Part shown: positions 27,220 to 36,031 of the stretch, piece after piece | How positions within the stretch are numbered: the stretch's first letter is position 1 | How the letters are laid out: the number at the start of each line of letters is the position of its first letter | Source of the DNA: Echinimonas agarilytica | GTDB lineage: Bacteria > Pseudomonadota > Gammaproteobacteria > Enterobacterales > Neiellaceae | Assembly: GCF_023703465.1 (NCBI RefSeq) | Contig: NZ_JAMQGP010000002.1 | Coordinates: 558,001 to 622,000 of the forward strand | DNA: 64,000 bases | Direction: 5' to 3' | Made by a program: the position numbers and the translations under genes | The notes under the pieces: model-generated | The model's input: the letters and a program-made list of their open reading frames with translations, nothing else | The model's database searches: none | What the model was told of the DNA's origin: nothing

Positions 27220-27891
27220 ATGGCGTCTGTATTAATCGTAGAAGATGAGCCTAAATTGGCGTCTATATTGGTCGACTATTTGACGCAATCTGATTATCAC
27301 ACTCAATGGGTTGATCATGGCAATGCAGCGATTGAAGCTGTACATCGGTATCAGCCGGACGTCATCTTATTAGACGTGATGCTACCTGGCAAAGATGGCA
27401 TGACGTTGTGCAAAGAAATTCGCCAGTTTTCAGATGTGCCTATTTTAATGCTCACTGCACGAGTGGAGGAGATTGACCGTTTGTTAGGGTTGGAGCTGGG
27501 TGCAGATGATTACATTTGTAAACCGTTTAGCCCAAGAGAGGTTGTTGCCCGAGTCAAAGCTATTTTAAGGCGAGTCGGCCCAAAGGACTCTGATGGCGTG
27601 TCTCATACTGGTTTTTCCCTTGATGAAACCAAGTTTATGGTGGCATACAACGGTGTTCAACTGGAATTGACGGTGGTTGAATTCCATATTCTAAAAATGT
27701 TACATCGCGAACCCGGTCGAGTGTTTTCAAGGGATCAGCTGATGAGTGGCATGTATCAAGACAATCGAATCGTCAGTGAGCGAACCATTGATAGCCACAT
27801 TAAGAAGCTGCGTAAAAAATTACTAACCCTCGACGATTCACTAGAACTCATTCAGTCGGTGTACGGTGCAGGCTACCGTTTTATGACCTAA
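27220..27891 (+). CDS. baeR: BaeR-like OmpR-family response regulator
   Basis: A 223-residue response regulator with an N-terminal receiver domain (phosphoacceptor Asp52 in DVILLDVMLPGKDG, acidic pair E8-D9, conserved Lys in YICKPFSPREVVARVKAILRR) and a C-terminal OmpR/PhoB winged helix (about 130-223). The EEIDRLLGLELGADDYICKP segment matches BaeR particularly well. It lies 14 bases downstream of the kinase gene and is certainly in the same operon. It would bind promoters as a dimer after phosphorylation by the BaeS-like kinase. No target box was identified here. Confidence 0.92.
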   Translation: MASVLIVEDEPKLASILVDYLTQSDYHTQWVDHGNAAIEAVHRYQPDVILLDVMLPGKDGMTLCKEIRQFSDVPILMLTARVEEIDRLLGLELGADDYICKPFSPREVVARVKAILRRVGPKDSDGVSHTGFSLDETKFMVAYNGVQLELTVVEFHILKMLHREPGRVFSRDQLMSGMYQDNRIVSERTIDSHIKKLRKKLLTLDDSLELIQSVYGAGYRFMT

Positions 27892-28008
27892 TTCGAGTTT
27901 ATGAACCTTGAGCTAAATACTCCATAGGGGGGGCTACAACGTCTATTAACGACTTCATATTAAGCGTGTAAATTTTTACTCTGTGGCTTTTTAATATGGA
28001 CTAAGATA

Positions 28009-28767
28009 ATGAAATTGTTACATTTTACTACATTAGCGCTGTGCAGCGCAGTTTTAATTGCATGTAAAACGACACCATCAGAAGAAGTCGAGCAGCAAGC
28101 AAAGGTATACATTAGCAACGTACTTACAGATACCACGTTATACAGCGTGGATAAAACCAACCGAGATGGCTCTTCAAAGTCGACATTTGGTATCACTTAC
28201 AGTGACATTCAACCTTTACCTGTAGGGGCTGGAGCTTGGATCTCTGTTGCGCAAACCGGGGCAAATAGTGACAAGTTTGATTGGCGACTCGATTCTGCCA
28301 ATGGACCACAAGTACTTCACCGAGATACCAATACTGAATTTGGCCGTGGTGTAGCATTTGTCATCAATAACACTGATCTTCAATTAACAGGAAATTCAAT
28401 CTTTTCATTTGAATATTTCAGTAAAGATGCGGATCCGTCTACACCCAATAAACTGCCCATGTTGTCGTATCGAGTTTGGGGCGTGCCCAGTGAAAGTTGG
28501 GACGGAATCTTCCAAATGACAGCGGGTAATGGTGAATGGGCAGCAGCCGGTGCGAGCAAGGCAAATATTCCCAACGCTAAAGATTTGGTCAGCAAATCTA
28601 AGTTGGGCATTGCGGATGACTGGAAAAAAGTGGAAGTGACGGCTGACGTGACAGGCATGCAGTGGATTTTTGTGTCTTTTGGCCACACTTTTCGTGAAAA
28701 AACGGTGGATAAAAAGAAATTAGAACAATACCTTGGCATCCGGAATGTGTTTGTTCCTTCGCCTTAG
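28009..28767 (+). CDS. Putative lipoprotein of unknown function
   Basis: A 252-residue protein with a lipoprotein signal peptide and lipobox (LIAC, Cys19). The rest looks like an all-beta periplasmic or outer-membrane-anchored domain, with aromatic-rich strands near residues 80-90 and 225-235, possibly a jelly roll akin to carbohydrate-binding modules. I do not recognise a family. The gene stands alone between the BaeSR pair and a transporter, and is followed by its own hairpin terminator. A role in glycan binding would be speculation. Confidence 0.7.
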   Translation: MKLLHFTTLALCSAVLIACKTTPSEEVEQQAKVYISNVLTDTTLYSVDKTNRDGSSKSTFGITYSDIQPLPVGAGAWISVAQTGANSDKFDWRLDSANGPQVLHRDTNTEFGRGVAFVINNTDLQLTGNSIFSFEYFSKDADPSTPNKLPMLSYRVWGVPSESWDGIFQMTAGNGEWAAAGASKANIPNAKDLVSKSKLGIADDWKKVEVTADVTGMQWIFVSFGHTFREKTVDKKKLEQYLGIRNVFVPSP

Positions 28768-28796
28768 GCTATTCACTGTTGAAGCAGTAAGTTTTC

Positions 28797-28833
28797 AGAC
28801 TTTGTTAGGGATGACAAAGTCTTAGTGTTTTAA
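28797..28833 (+). terminator. Terminator after lipoprotein gene
   Basis: AGACTTTGT pairs perfectly with ACAAAGTCT over an eight-base loop and is followed by TAGTGTTTT. Confidence 0.7.
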
Positions 28834-28933
28834 ATGAGCTTTCCTTTTCAAAAAACGCCTCCCTTTTTCTCTGTTCGCCTGTACTAAAATTGCGTATGGT
28901 TTGTGCTCTGGCTCATTTTAAGTATTTGGCAAT

Positions 28934-29794
28934 ATGCCCAAAGCATTACAACCTATTGTTCTCACAACTATTGCATTGATTGCATTCGCAGCTAACTCTG
29001 TTTTGTGCCGAATGGCACTGAAAGATGAGGGCGTCGATCCGTCATTTTTTACCTTGGTGAGATTACTTTCTGCTGTTGGAACCTTGCTAATCATTGCTCT
29101 ATTTACCAATCGAATGAAAGGGCTTTTATCGCAAGGAAGTTGGTTGGCAGGGTTTGCATTGTTTGCATACGCAGCAGCATTTTCTTTTGGCTATGTGTCG
29201 CTGAATACCGCCACTGGCGCACTTGTTTTATTTGCCGCTGTGCAATTGTCGATGCTGATCATTCATTCATTTTCAGGGCATCGAATTTCTAAATCTGAAC
29301 TGTTTGGAGGTTGTTGCGCTGCCGGCGGCTTGGTGTATTGGTTGCTTCCCGAACTTCAACAGCCTACGGTTTTTGGCTTTTTATTGATGCTTTTGGCGGG
29401 TGTAAGCTGGGCCTTTTACACCGTACTTGGACGTTCTAGCACCGACTCAATGAGTGCAACGGCAGCCAATTTCCTACGAGCCTCTGTAATGGCCACGCCT
29501 TTGATACTTCTTATTCCTGAACAACACTCACTGGGCGATAAAGGAATTATTTTGGCGATCACATCGGGAGCAATTGCCTCTGGATTGGGCTATGTTATTT
29601 GGTACGTTGCATTAAAACATCTATCGGGTAACCGAGCGGGTCTTGTGCAATTATTGGTTCCGATGATTGCGGCCCTAGGCGGAATTATATGGGTTAACGA
29701 ACCCATTACCCTGCGATTGCTAGTTGCTGGGCTGCTCGTTTTAGGGGGGGTCTATGTGGCGATGACTCCTTGGGGTCGTGTAGGCAAAAACTAA
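28934..29794 (+). CDS. EamA/DMT-family transporter
   Basis: A 286-residue inner-membrane protein with about ten hydrophobic helices arranged as two EamA repeats (about 5-135 and 145-280). It belongs to the drug/metabolite transporter superfamily, whose members export amino acids, nucleosides or other metabolites. The FAANSVLCRMAL start and the C-terminal GRNA-like segment (SGNRAGLVQLLVPMIAALGG) with a conserved glutamate-containing loop (WVNEPIT) are characteristic. The substrate cannot be inferred. It precedes an outer-membrane protein gene by 43 bases, so co-transcription is possible. Confidence 0.88.
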   Translation: MPKALQPIVLTTIALIAFAANSVLCRMALKDEGVDPSFFTLVRLLSAVGTLLIIALFTNRMKGLLSQGSWLAGFALFAYAAAFSFGYVSLNTATGALVLFAAVQLSMLIIHSFSGHRISKSELFGGCCAAGGLVYWLLPELQQPTVFGFLLMLLAGVSWAFYTVLGRSSTDSMSATAANFLRASVMATPLILLIPEQHSLGDKGIILAITSGAIASGLGYVIWYVALKHLSGNRAGLVQLLVPMIAALGGIIWVNEPITLRLLVAGLLVLGGVYVAMTPWGRVGKN

Positions 29795-29837
29795 TGCGTT
29801 GCAATCGTTGGGCGGTTTCTAGCCAAGGGGTTATTGA

Positions 29838-31136
29838 GTGAAATCGGTTCAGTACATTTTTATTGTTGTGAGTTTATTTGTTACGTCCGCGTCTCAAGCG
29901 ATCAACCTTGTCAAAGTTCAGGGCAAAGAAGACTTACCTGTAGAAAAACAGCACGCGCTATTGCCTTACGCCTTTTACAATGACAGTACTGAATTTGCGG
30001 TGGCTGCTGCATTTTTTGGGATTGGTTATTTGCAACCGCAAACCGTGATGGTGGCCAATGCCTTTTATTCAAGCAATGATTCCTCTAGTTTCTTTCTTTA
30101 CCTGCAAGACTATCGCTTGTCGAATCGATGGTTTGTGGATTTAAAACTGCTCACAAGTGACTGGGGAGAGTTCGATTCTTACCGCGCGGGAAACCCCAAC
30201 TTTCCAGATGAAAGGGCTGGGAGCAACGACTCTGATAAAGATAATTTTATATTAAGCAAAGGTTCTGATAACTATCATCGTGTGAATTTTAGGTATTTGC
30301 TGCCCATTGGTGATGGGCGCGGTGATCCACTGCATACCTTTGTGGTCGATCAGCAAGGGTTGTTGGTTCCCGGGTATGAAGCCGGCGCGCGAGAATGGAA
30401 TCCATTCACAAGTGGCCGAACACGATTTGATGTTGAGGCTTTTTATCGAGAGCAAGATCTAGAGGATGAGTTTGATAACCAAGCTGAATTTAAAACCAAT
30501 GGGCTTACATTTTTCTTAGACTACGATAATACCGATTATTATCGAAACCCAACTCAGGGAAGCCGACAGTCACTTTCTGTCATACGAGATTGGGGAATGC
30601 AAGATGATGATGGCGCCTCTTGGACCGCTATTCAGTTTGAAGCTTCCAAATATTTTAGCTTTGGACAAACGCAAAGTGCACTGCAACGTGTTCTAGCGTT
30701 AAATTTATGGTATTCAGATTCGCCTACGTGGGACTCATTTGATAAGCGAGGTGAGGACAAGGTGTTTCATCGCCCACCCTCATTTGCAGGGTCGACGTTG
30801 GGCGGCCTTGATCGAATGAAAGCCTATAGCACCGCGCGTTTTAATGACCGGTCAGCCGTATATTATGCCGCCGAATATCGACATATGCCGGCATACAATC
30901 CATTTCCTAAAATTCCATTACTAAAATATCTGAATATCCCTTGGTGGCAGTGGGTTGGATTTGCTGAAGTAGGGCGTGTTCACGATGAGTGGGATTATTC
31001 TGAGTTACACAAAGATTTAAAGTGGGATGTTGGAGCAGGACTGCGCGTTGATGCAGAAGGTATTGTGGTACGCGTCGACATAGCACAAGGCGGCGAAGGC
31101 TCGAATGTTCAAATGTTCATCGGGCATACTTTTTAG
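29838..31136 (+). CDS. BamA/TamA-like outer-membrane beta-barrel protein
   Basis: A 432-residue exported protein starting with GTG after an AAGGGG ribosome site. A signal peptide covers about residues 1-21 (SASQA). The rest is an amphipathic beta-strand series with repeated aromatic girdle residues, ending in IGHTF, a C-terminal phenylalanine typical of BamA-assembled barrels. The GSRQSLSVIRDWG strand and the GLRVDAEGIVVRVDIA segment resemble the bacterial surface antigen (D15/Omp85 C-terminal) domain. It lacks POTRA repeats. Function unknown; it might be a two-partner-like or patatin-linked barrel, but no partner is adjacent. Confidence 0.75.
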   Translation: MKSVQYIFIVVSLFVTSASQAINLVKVQGKEDLPVEKQHALLPYAFYNDSTEFAVAAAFFGIGYLQPQTVMVANAFYSSNDSSSFFLYLQDYRLSNRWFVDLKLLTSDWGEFDSYRAGNPNFPDERAGSNDSDKDNFILSKGSDNYHRVNFRYLLPIGDGRGDPLHTFVVDQQGLLVPGYEAGAREWNPFTSGRTRFDVEAFYREQDLEDEFDNQAEFKTNGLTFFLDYDNTDYYRNPTQGSRQSLSVIRDWGMQDDDGASWTAIQFEASKYFSFGQTQSALQRVLALNLWYSDSPTWDSFDKRGEDKVFHRPPSFAGSTLGGLDRMKAYSTARFNDRSAVYYAAEYRHMPAYNPFPKIPLLKYLNIPWWQWVGFAEVGRVHDEWDYSELHKDLKWDVGAGLRVDAEGIVVRVDIAQGGEGSNVQMFIGHTF

Positions 31137-31212
31137 CTGGGAGAAGTATTTGAGTCGCGCAGCCTGCTCATCTCTCCTCGGGGGAAGGAAATAAGAGTGT
31201 TTTGCACGCGGC

Positions 31213-31398
31213 TCAGTCTAGCCGAACCGCCAGCTCTATCGCCGCAAAAAACGGTTGAGGTTGCAGAGGGCGCAACGGACTAATGAGTGGAGCTATGAAG
31301 ATTTTTTGAGCGGTTTGCTTTGTTCTCTCTACACTTGGGAATGCATTGAATAAAGCAACTGGATGAATGCTATGTTTAGAAGTCATTGGTAAATGCAT
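31213..31398 (-). CDS. Small protein candidate downstream of c-di-GMP riboswitch
   Basis: This is a 61-codon reading frame beginning 73 bases downstream of a minus-strand GEMM riboswitch. An AAAGGA ribosome site lies about 11 bases before its ATG. The product is basic and proline-rich in its C-terminal half (SPLRPLQPQPFF), without a clear signal peptide or membrane helix. I recognise no family. The chief argument that it is real is its position as the only reasonable frame following the riboswitch before the convergent outer-membrane gene. Alternatively, the switch controls a noncoding or antisense transcript that runs into the 3' end of the 29838 gene. Confidence 0.4.
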   Translation of the reverse strand: MHLPMTSKHSIHPVALFNAFPSVERTKQTAQKIFIAPLISPLRPLQPQPFFAAIELAVRLD

Positions 31399-31443
31399 TT
31401 GAGATGTGTCCTTTCGAAATTCAAATGCTGAGTCTGGCTGATA

Positions 31444-31480
31444 AACAGTGGACTTCTATCCTCACTGTTACGCTGGTAAC
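31444..31480 (-). promoter_or_regulatory. Likely expression platform of the riboswitch
   Basis: Read on the minus strand, a GTTAC/GTAAC hairpin (31467-31480) overlaps the 3' half of aptamer helix P1. An AACAGTG/CACTGTT hairpin (31444-31469) follows. These structures are mutually exclusive in part, as expected for a ligand-gated switch. No strong T-run is visible, so the output may be translational. Confidence 0.45.
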
Positions 31481-31547
31481 CCCGCTATCTTTCTAGAGAC
31501 CGGAAGTTTTGCGTCCCAATCTCGCGACTGGTTTGCCATTGTCAGCG
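31471..31547 (-). promoter_or_regulatory. Cyclic di-GMP-I (GEMM) riboswitch aptamer
   Basis: On the minus strand the conserved GEMM-I features follow in order: GGCAAACC, a stem closed by a GCGA tetraloop (CCAGTC/GATTGG), the invariant TGGGACGCAAA, a receptor helix with CTTCCGG and AGATAGCGGGGTTACC. Helix P1 is CGCTG with CAGCG. The order and spacing match the Vibrio Vc2 aptamer as I recall it. It faces away from the small lipoprotein gene and towards the small frame at 31398. Confidence 0.95.
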
Positions 31548-31709
31548 GATATGAACAATTTTTGTTCATTGCTAAACTCATTGCATCATGAACGAAGTAC
31601 TCTGCCAATGTAAACGTTGTGTTGTTAAATTGTTTACAAAATGGCGGTGGGTTCACAAAATTGTTGAGTTGCCGGTTTTTAACGAACAAAGAAACGAGGG
31701 AATTGAGAG

Positions 31710-31928
31710 ATGAAAATAATCATCGGGCTAGTGGCAGTGATTGCGCTGAGTGGGTGTGCAGATCGGCAGGCGTATAATGCCATTAAACACAATAAAGAAC
31801 AGCAGTGCCGACTTTTACAAGAGCCGGATTATAGTGACTGCATGAATGAAGTGAATGACAAAAGCTATGAAGAGTATGAGGACGATCTCAAGAGTTTGCA
31901 TGAGGAGTCGCCCGTGCCCACCGAGTGA
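31710..31928 (+). CDS. Small putative lipoprotein (72 residues)
   Basis: A 72-residue product with a lipoprotein signal (lipobox LSGC, Cys16) and a short hydrophilic, acidic mature part containing two cysteines (CRLL and DCMNEV). GAGGGAATTGAGAG before the ATG gives a good ribosome site. It resembles short lipoproteins common in Alteromonadales with no assigned role. The gene converges on the beta-helix gene, with only 12 bases between stops, so transcription from the two directions meets here. Family unknown. Confidence 0.7.
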   Translation: MKIIIGLVAVIALSGCADRQAYNAIKHNKEQQCRLLQEPDYSDCMNEVNDKSYEEYEDDLKSLHEESPVPTE

Positions 31929-31940
31929 CTCCTCAAGGTG

Positions 31941-34145
31941 TTAAAGGTTAGTATTTCTGATCGCGATGAGCGTTGTATTGGTGCCTCTATCTCGAACATA
32001 GATGTCATATAGGTCTGAGTTGAATTCGTCATGTATGTAATAGTTATCGCGAATATCAGTTTGGCCGAGCAAAGTATTGTTGATGTACACAATAAAATTG
32101 AGTGTGTACCAAGATTGGCTTCCGTCTTGTTCAAATAGCCCACAATTATCAAAGGTATTATTGGTGATGGTTAAGTCACTGATCTCACCTAAATAAAAAT
32201 ATATTGCAGCGGCTTCACATTGTTTGATGGTGTTGCCATCAATCACAACCGTTTCAAGAGCGGCTTTATCGGGTACATTTCCGGTATCGTTTGAGTAATT
32301 AAAGTTGTATCCGCCAATCGCGCCCGCATATTTGGAGTTATTTTGCTGCAGATATGAAAAACTTCCATTCATGTATTCAATGGTGTTGTTGGTGATTTCA
32401 ATGCGATTTGCACCATTAAATTTGCTGCCGCTATAAAAGTAGATGCCTGTTCCAACTCGAACCGAAGGCGCTGTTGGGTTATAGTAAGGAAACTCATGCG
32501 GATACATATAGACCAAGTTGTTGTCCACTTTAGCGCCGTCTAATCCTAAAGGCGCATGAGTAGGTGCAATCCCTTCACTCCAAATTAAGATGCCACTGCG
32601 TGACACATGCATTTCGTTGTCCGACAACACAATGTCGTTCGCTTTTCCGCCCCGACTGATGCCAGCAAGGTTAAAACCTACTTGAGTTTTCTCAACGTAA
32701 TTGTGTTTGATAAAACCCGAGCGAAAATGCGGTTCAAATGCCGTTCTAGGTGCGTGAAGCCAACTTTCTCCTACCACGCTTGAATGAGTGATTTCACCAT
32801 AGTCGGTGTCGATATTGACAAACGATTGGTCATAATCAACGCCGTGGGTCGTACCGTTGAGCCATGTAACTTGATTCACAATGACACTCTCGGCGCGGCC
32901 TAAAATATCAGTGGGAGCGCTGTAGTAGCGGTTGTTGTAGATGCTAACGACAGAATCAGCATTCTTAATGGTTAAGCCTTGATACAGCAAGTCACCAAAT
33001 CCAGTGGCTGAGGCATAGCTTGCGATTGACGAGCGCACGTCGGCGGGAATTAATGCGTCCTTCACATCGTATGATTCAAGTAAGCGATGTTGTGCGTTGT
33101 GGTCTATGGTGAAGTCGACAAACTCGGCACGGTCAGGATCGCCAGAGATGGCTAGAATGCCCCGATAATCAGAACTGATGTTGTCTGTGGTTGATGTGGG
33201 TGCGAGCGTAATACTTCCAGTGCCCAATACTATGAAGTCGGAACGATCAGGCAGTGTGATGGCATATAGGCCCTTGCCAACCGTATCAATCAAGTAATCG
33301 GCGCTCAGCTCGTACGCGATACATTGCTCGTGGACTGAGTCAAACTGGCTTTGCAAACCTGCACGCTGATCTGAGGGTGTTCCGAATTCGGGTTGAAGTG
33401 AAATGAGCGAGCGTGTTTGACCATTGATACAAGGCTCTAGATCGGCCACATTCAATGTGGGTAAGCACTCATCTCCTGAACAGGCGCGCCAGATTTCTAA
33501 ATCGTCGAAACTCACAGTGCCATCGCCGTAGCCCGTGACTGTAGGCATCACTCGAATTTCATAGCGAGTCATATGGCTATTCGTGGGAAAGCTGACCAGC
33601 GTGATTAAATCGGTCCACATACGGTGTTGGGTTGCTTCGCCATAAGTTGCTGCAGACCAATTGCTTTGGCCTACTTCACGGTACTGCACAGCAATCTGGC
33701 TGCGCCAGTTTGCTAGACCTGCATTTGAATCGTTAACCTTCATGCGAATTAATAAGTGTTGTTGTTCAGGGGGCAAGTCGACAATGAAGTCTTTCTGCCA
33801 GCCGCTGACATGTTCCATACCGCTCATCTCATTGTTGATATCGACCTTCAAAGAGATGTTATGCGCGCTATAGGATGTTTCATCGATAGCAAACAAAGGG
33901 GTGCTATCGTCGAGAAAGTGATAACTCCAGCCATTAAAGCTTTGATTGCTAGCTGGAGTGTTGACGTCGATCTGTTCGGTCCAGGGCGCGTAGTCTTGCG
34001 CAGAGCCGATGGTATCAACTTCGGATGCTGCGACTAAAGAATGTTCTGAAATAAATAAGGATGTGGTGGCATCAATACTAGCAACGGCATTGATGCACCA
34101 AGTAATCGCGAGGATACCCACAAAAGAGTTGACCGTTTTCGACAT
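31941..34145 (-). CDS. Secreted right-handed beta-helix protein
   Basis: A 734-residue exported protein. A signal peptide spans about residues 1-22. Residues about 40-220 form a beta-sandwich-like region reminiscent of carbohydrate-binding modules (YEIRVMP, FDDLEIWRACSG). Residues about 330-720 show the short repetitive strands of a parallel beta-helix (NNTIEYMNGS, VVIDGNTIKQC, LTITNNTFDNC), the fold of polysaccharide lyases and some GH28/GH91-type enzymes. No catalytic signature is certain. It may be a polysaccharide-degrading or binding enzyme. It is monocistronic, divergent from the outer-membrane gene at 34338. Confidence 0.75.
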   Translation of the reverse strand: MSKTVNSFVGILAITWCINAVASIDATTSLFISEHSLVAASEVDTIGSAQDYAPWTEQIDVNTPASNQSFNGWSYHFLDDSTPLFAIDETSYSAHNISLKVDINNEMSGMEHVSGWQKDFIVDLPPEQQHLLIRMKVNDSNAGLANWRSQIAVQYREVGQSNWSAATYGEATQHRMWTDLITLVSFPTNSHMTRYEIRVMPTVTGYGDGTVSFDDLEIWRACSGDECLPTLNVADLEPCINGQTRSLISLQPEFGTPSDQRAGLQSQFDSVHEQCIAYELSADYLIDTVGKGLYAITLPDRSDFIVLGTGSITLAPTSTTDNISSDYRGILAISGDPDRAEFVDFTIDHNAQHRLLESYDVKDALIPADVRSSIASYASATGFGDLLYQGLTIKNADSVVSIYNNRYYSAPTDILGRAESVIVNQVTWLNGTTHGVDYDQSFVNIDTDYGEITHSSVVGESWLHAPRTAFEPHFRSGFIKHNYVEKTQVGFNLAGISRGGKANDIVLSDNEMHVSRSGILIWSEGIAPTHAPLGLDGAKVDNNLVYMYPHEFPYYNPTAPSVRVGTGIYFYSGSKFNGANRIEITNNTIEYMNGSFSYLQQNNSKYAGAIGGYNFNYSNDTGNVPDKAALETVVIDGNTIKQCEAAAIYFYLGEISDLTITNNTFDNCGLFEQDGSQSWYTLNFIVYINNTLLGQTDIRDNYYIHDEFNSDLYDIYVRDRGTNTTLIAIRNTNL

Positions 34146-34337
34146 TATGAAATTCCACAGTTATGAAAAATCGGCGAATGCTAACACATTGTTAACCCAA
34201 GTGTTATGGCCCATCCTGCTACTAACAAGGAGCCTTTGGAGCAATCTGGGTAGATAACAAGTCTTCAACATTGTCAGCCTCTATGTCCATTGCTATGGTT
34301 AGAGTTCATCTATGATTCATAGGGTTAAAGTGTATTT

Positions 34338-34967
34338 ATGCCACGCCTCCTGCGCCATTTTGTTCCGCTTTTCATGATACTTTTTGTTCATTTTTCGAGT
34401 ACAGCTTCCAATTGGGATGTGGCATTTTTAGCTGGCCCATCTGGGAGTGATAGCTTTGAAAGCAGCGATGAAGATGATTTTAAGCTTGATACCAAGAGTG
34501 GCAACCATGCTGCGATGGTGGTGAATTATTTACAGCGCTACAAAGGCTCTCACCGTTTGCAGTACGAGCTATATGTAGGACAGACCGACACAGATTTAAC
34601 GTTGAAAGATCTTCATACGCTCGACACTCAGCGATACGACATGAATATTCGTTATTACCATATTGGCGGCACTTATGAGTTATCCGAGCCCGATCGGGCA
34701 ATGATTCCATTCGTCGGAGCATCGTTAGGCATGAGCCAATTTGATGCTGAAAGCTTCGATACTGAGAATGAGTTTTCTATGGGTTTTTCAGGCGGTTTTA
34801 AGTGGCTTTACAAAGAGTCCGTGGGGGTTCGGGTTGATGGTCGCGTCTTTGCCACTTTTATGGACACCAACAGCGCTATTTTTTGCAGTGGCGGCTGTAT
34901 TGGAGCGGTGCAAAGTGATGTGTGGTGGCAATATCAAATCACGGCAGGTTTGATGGCTCGCTTTTAA
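34338..34967 (+). CDS. Outer-membrane beta-barrel protein (OmpA/OmpW-like size)
   Basis: A 209-residue exported protein with an N-terminal signal peptide (about 1-23, STAS), alternating hydrophobic strands and a C-terminal aromatic ending (LMARF) that is typical of small eight-stranded outer-membrane barrels. A glycine-rich strand pair (GASLGMSQF, MGFSGGFKWLY) resembles the OmpW/OprG or PF13505 barrel pattern. Two cysteines lie close together (FCSGGCIG) near residue 185. The function is unknown. It is monocistronic, followed by an AT-rich intergenic stretch. Confidence 0.72.
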   Translation: MPRLLRHFVPLFMILFVHFSSTASNWDVAFLAGPSGSDSFESSDEDDFKLDTKSGNHAAMVVNYLQRYKGSHRLQYELYVGQTDTDLTLKDLHTLDTQRYDMNIRYYHIGGTYELSEPDRAMIPFVGASLGMSQFDAESFDTENEFSMGFSGGFKWLYKESVGVRVDGRVFATFMDTNSAIFCSGGCIGAVQSDVWWQYQITAGLMARF

Positions 34968-35206
34968 TGAGAGTATGAGCTCAATCTATATTTTGAATGA
35001 CACTGTATTATGCACTAAGTTGGTTAAGTTTTTATTATTTATTTTTTAACATAAATTTAACATTTTTATATATCAATCAATAAATTAACTCTCTTCTTGT
35101 TTTGCCTTGCGAGCTTGCCAATGCTCGACTAATTTCAAACTTCAGTATTGGGGAATGGTGTTACTCGCCAAGGCGTTTTTGATTCAAATAAGAAGAGGTT
35201 CATTTC

Positions 35207-36031
35207 ATGAACTTGGGGTTAGTGCGTGCTTTTTTTGATGAATACCAAATAGTATTCGCAAATACGAAGCAACTTATTCATCAAGTGTTTTCAATTCGAC
35301 ATCAAGTGTATTGCGAAGAATATCATTACGAACGCGAAGCATGGCCGGGGATGGAAGTAGACGTTTTTGATGCCTATTCTCATCACTTCCTGATTAAGCA
35401 TGTTGAAACCGATCAATATGTGGGTACGATTCGCACCGTACTGCCGCAGTATGAATCTGAGCAAGGTCTACCAATGCAGCAATATACTGCATTGAAATAC
35501 CAACCGGAGCAGTGGAACCCAAACTTGTGGAGCAAGCCACAAGTGGCTGAAATATCTAGGTTAGCAGTGCTTAAACAATATCGCAGTATCGGGCTCAAAG
35601 CACGCTACTTGAGCCGCAGAATGCGTCAGTTACCGATTGTTGTTATCGCGCTATACGTTGCTGTCGCTGCTGAGTATCGATTGTCCAAGCAGCGCCAATT
35701 TCTTTACCTAACGGTACAAACGCGCCTAGCTCGTCATTTAAAAATGGTGGGAGTTTGTTTTGAGCAAATTGGTGATGAAATTGATTGTAGAGGCCCAAGA
35801 GCTCCCTTTGTATTACGTCGAGAGGTTTGGAATACCGGATTCCGCGGCGAAATAAATGACTTATTCACCACCGTTATCAATAAGTTGGAAGACGAAAATA
35901 TTGCTCAGCAAGGGTTTGTTGAAGTATCTCAAAATGATGTCCAAGTAGAACTCGGCCATGAAAACCGTACAGAGCAAGAACCTTATATATCTCCAAAAGT
36001 ATTGAAAGAAAATAGGGGGATAGCAACTTAG
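35207..36031 (+). CDS. PEP-CTERM/exosortase-associated acyltransferase
   Basis: A 274-residue N-acyltransferase of the type associated with PEP-CTERM/exosortase systems, related to LuxI-like autoinducer synthases and the GNAT fold. It shows FSIRHQVYCEEYHYE near the N-terminus (an Arg/Glu pattern as in LuxI), FDAYSHHFLI, VGTIRTVLP and the AEISRLAVLKQYR strand. It is followed by 262 bases without genes and then purT, and no exosortase, prepilin-like or glycosyltransferase gene is in the window. Its product might be an acylated amino acid or a lipid-like modification in exopolysaccharide assembly, as inferred for the family. The start codon has an AGAAGAGG site 8 bases upstream. Confidence 0.88.
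   Translation: MNLGLVRAFFDEYQIVFANTKQLIHQVFSIRHQVYCEEYHYEREAWPGMEVDVFDAYSHHFLIKHVETDQYVGTIRTVLPQYESEQGLPMQQYTALKYQPEQWNPNLWSKPQVAEISRLAVLKQYRSIGLKARYLSRRMRQLPIVVIALYVAVAAEYRLSKQRQFLYLTVQTRLARHLKMVGVCFEQIGDEIDCRGPRAPFVLRREVWNTGFRGEINDLFTTVINKLEDENIAQQGFVEVSQNDVQVELGHENRTEQEPYISPKVLKENRGIAT

Larger units (their letters stand above)
31399..31709. other. Intergenic region with riboswitch leader and lipoprotein promoter
   Basis: About 310 bases between the small minus-strand frame and the small lipoprotein gene. It contains the c-di-GMP-I aptamer and its likely expression platform (31444-31547) and an inverted repeat TGTAAAC/GTTTACA (about 31608-31637) that may be a regulatory site. No further gene was seen. 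Confidence 0.6.
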
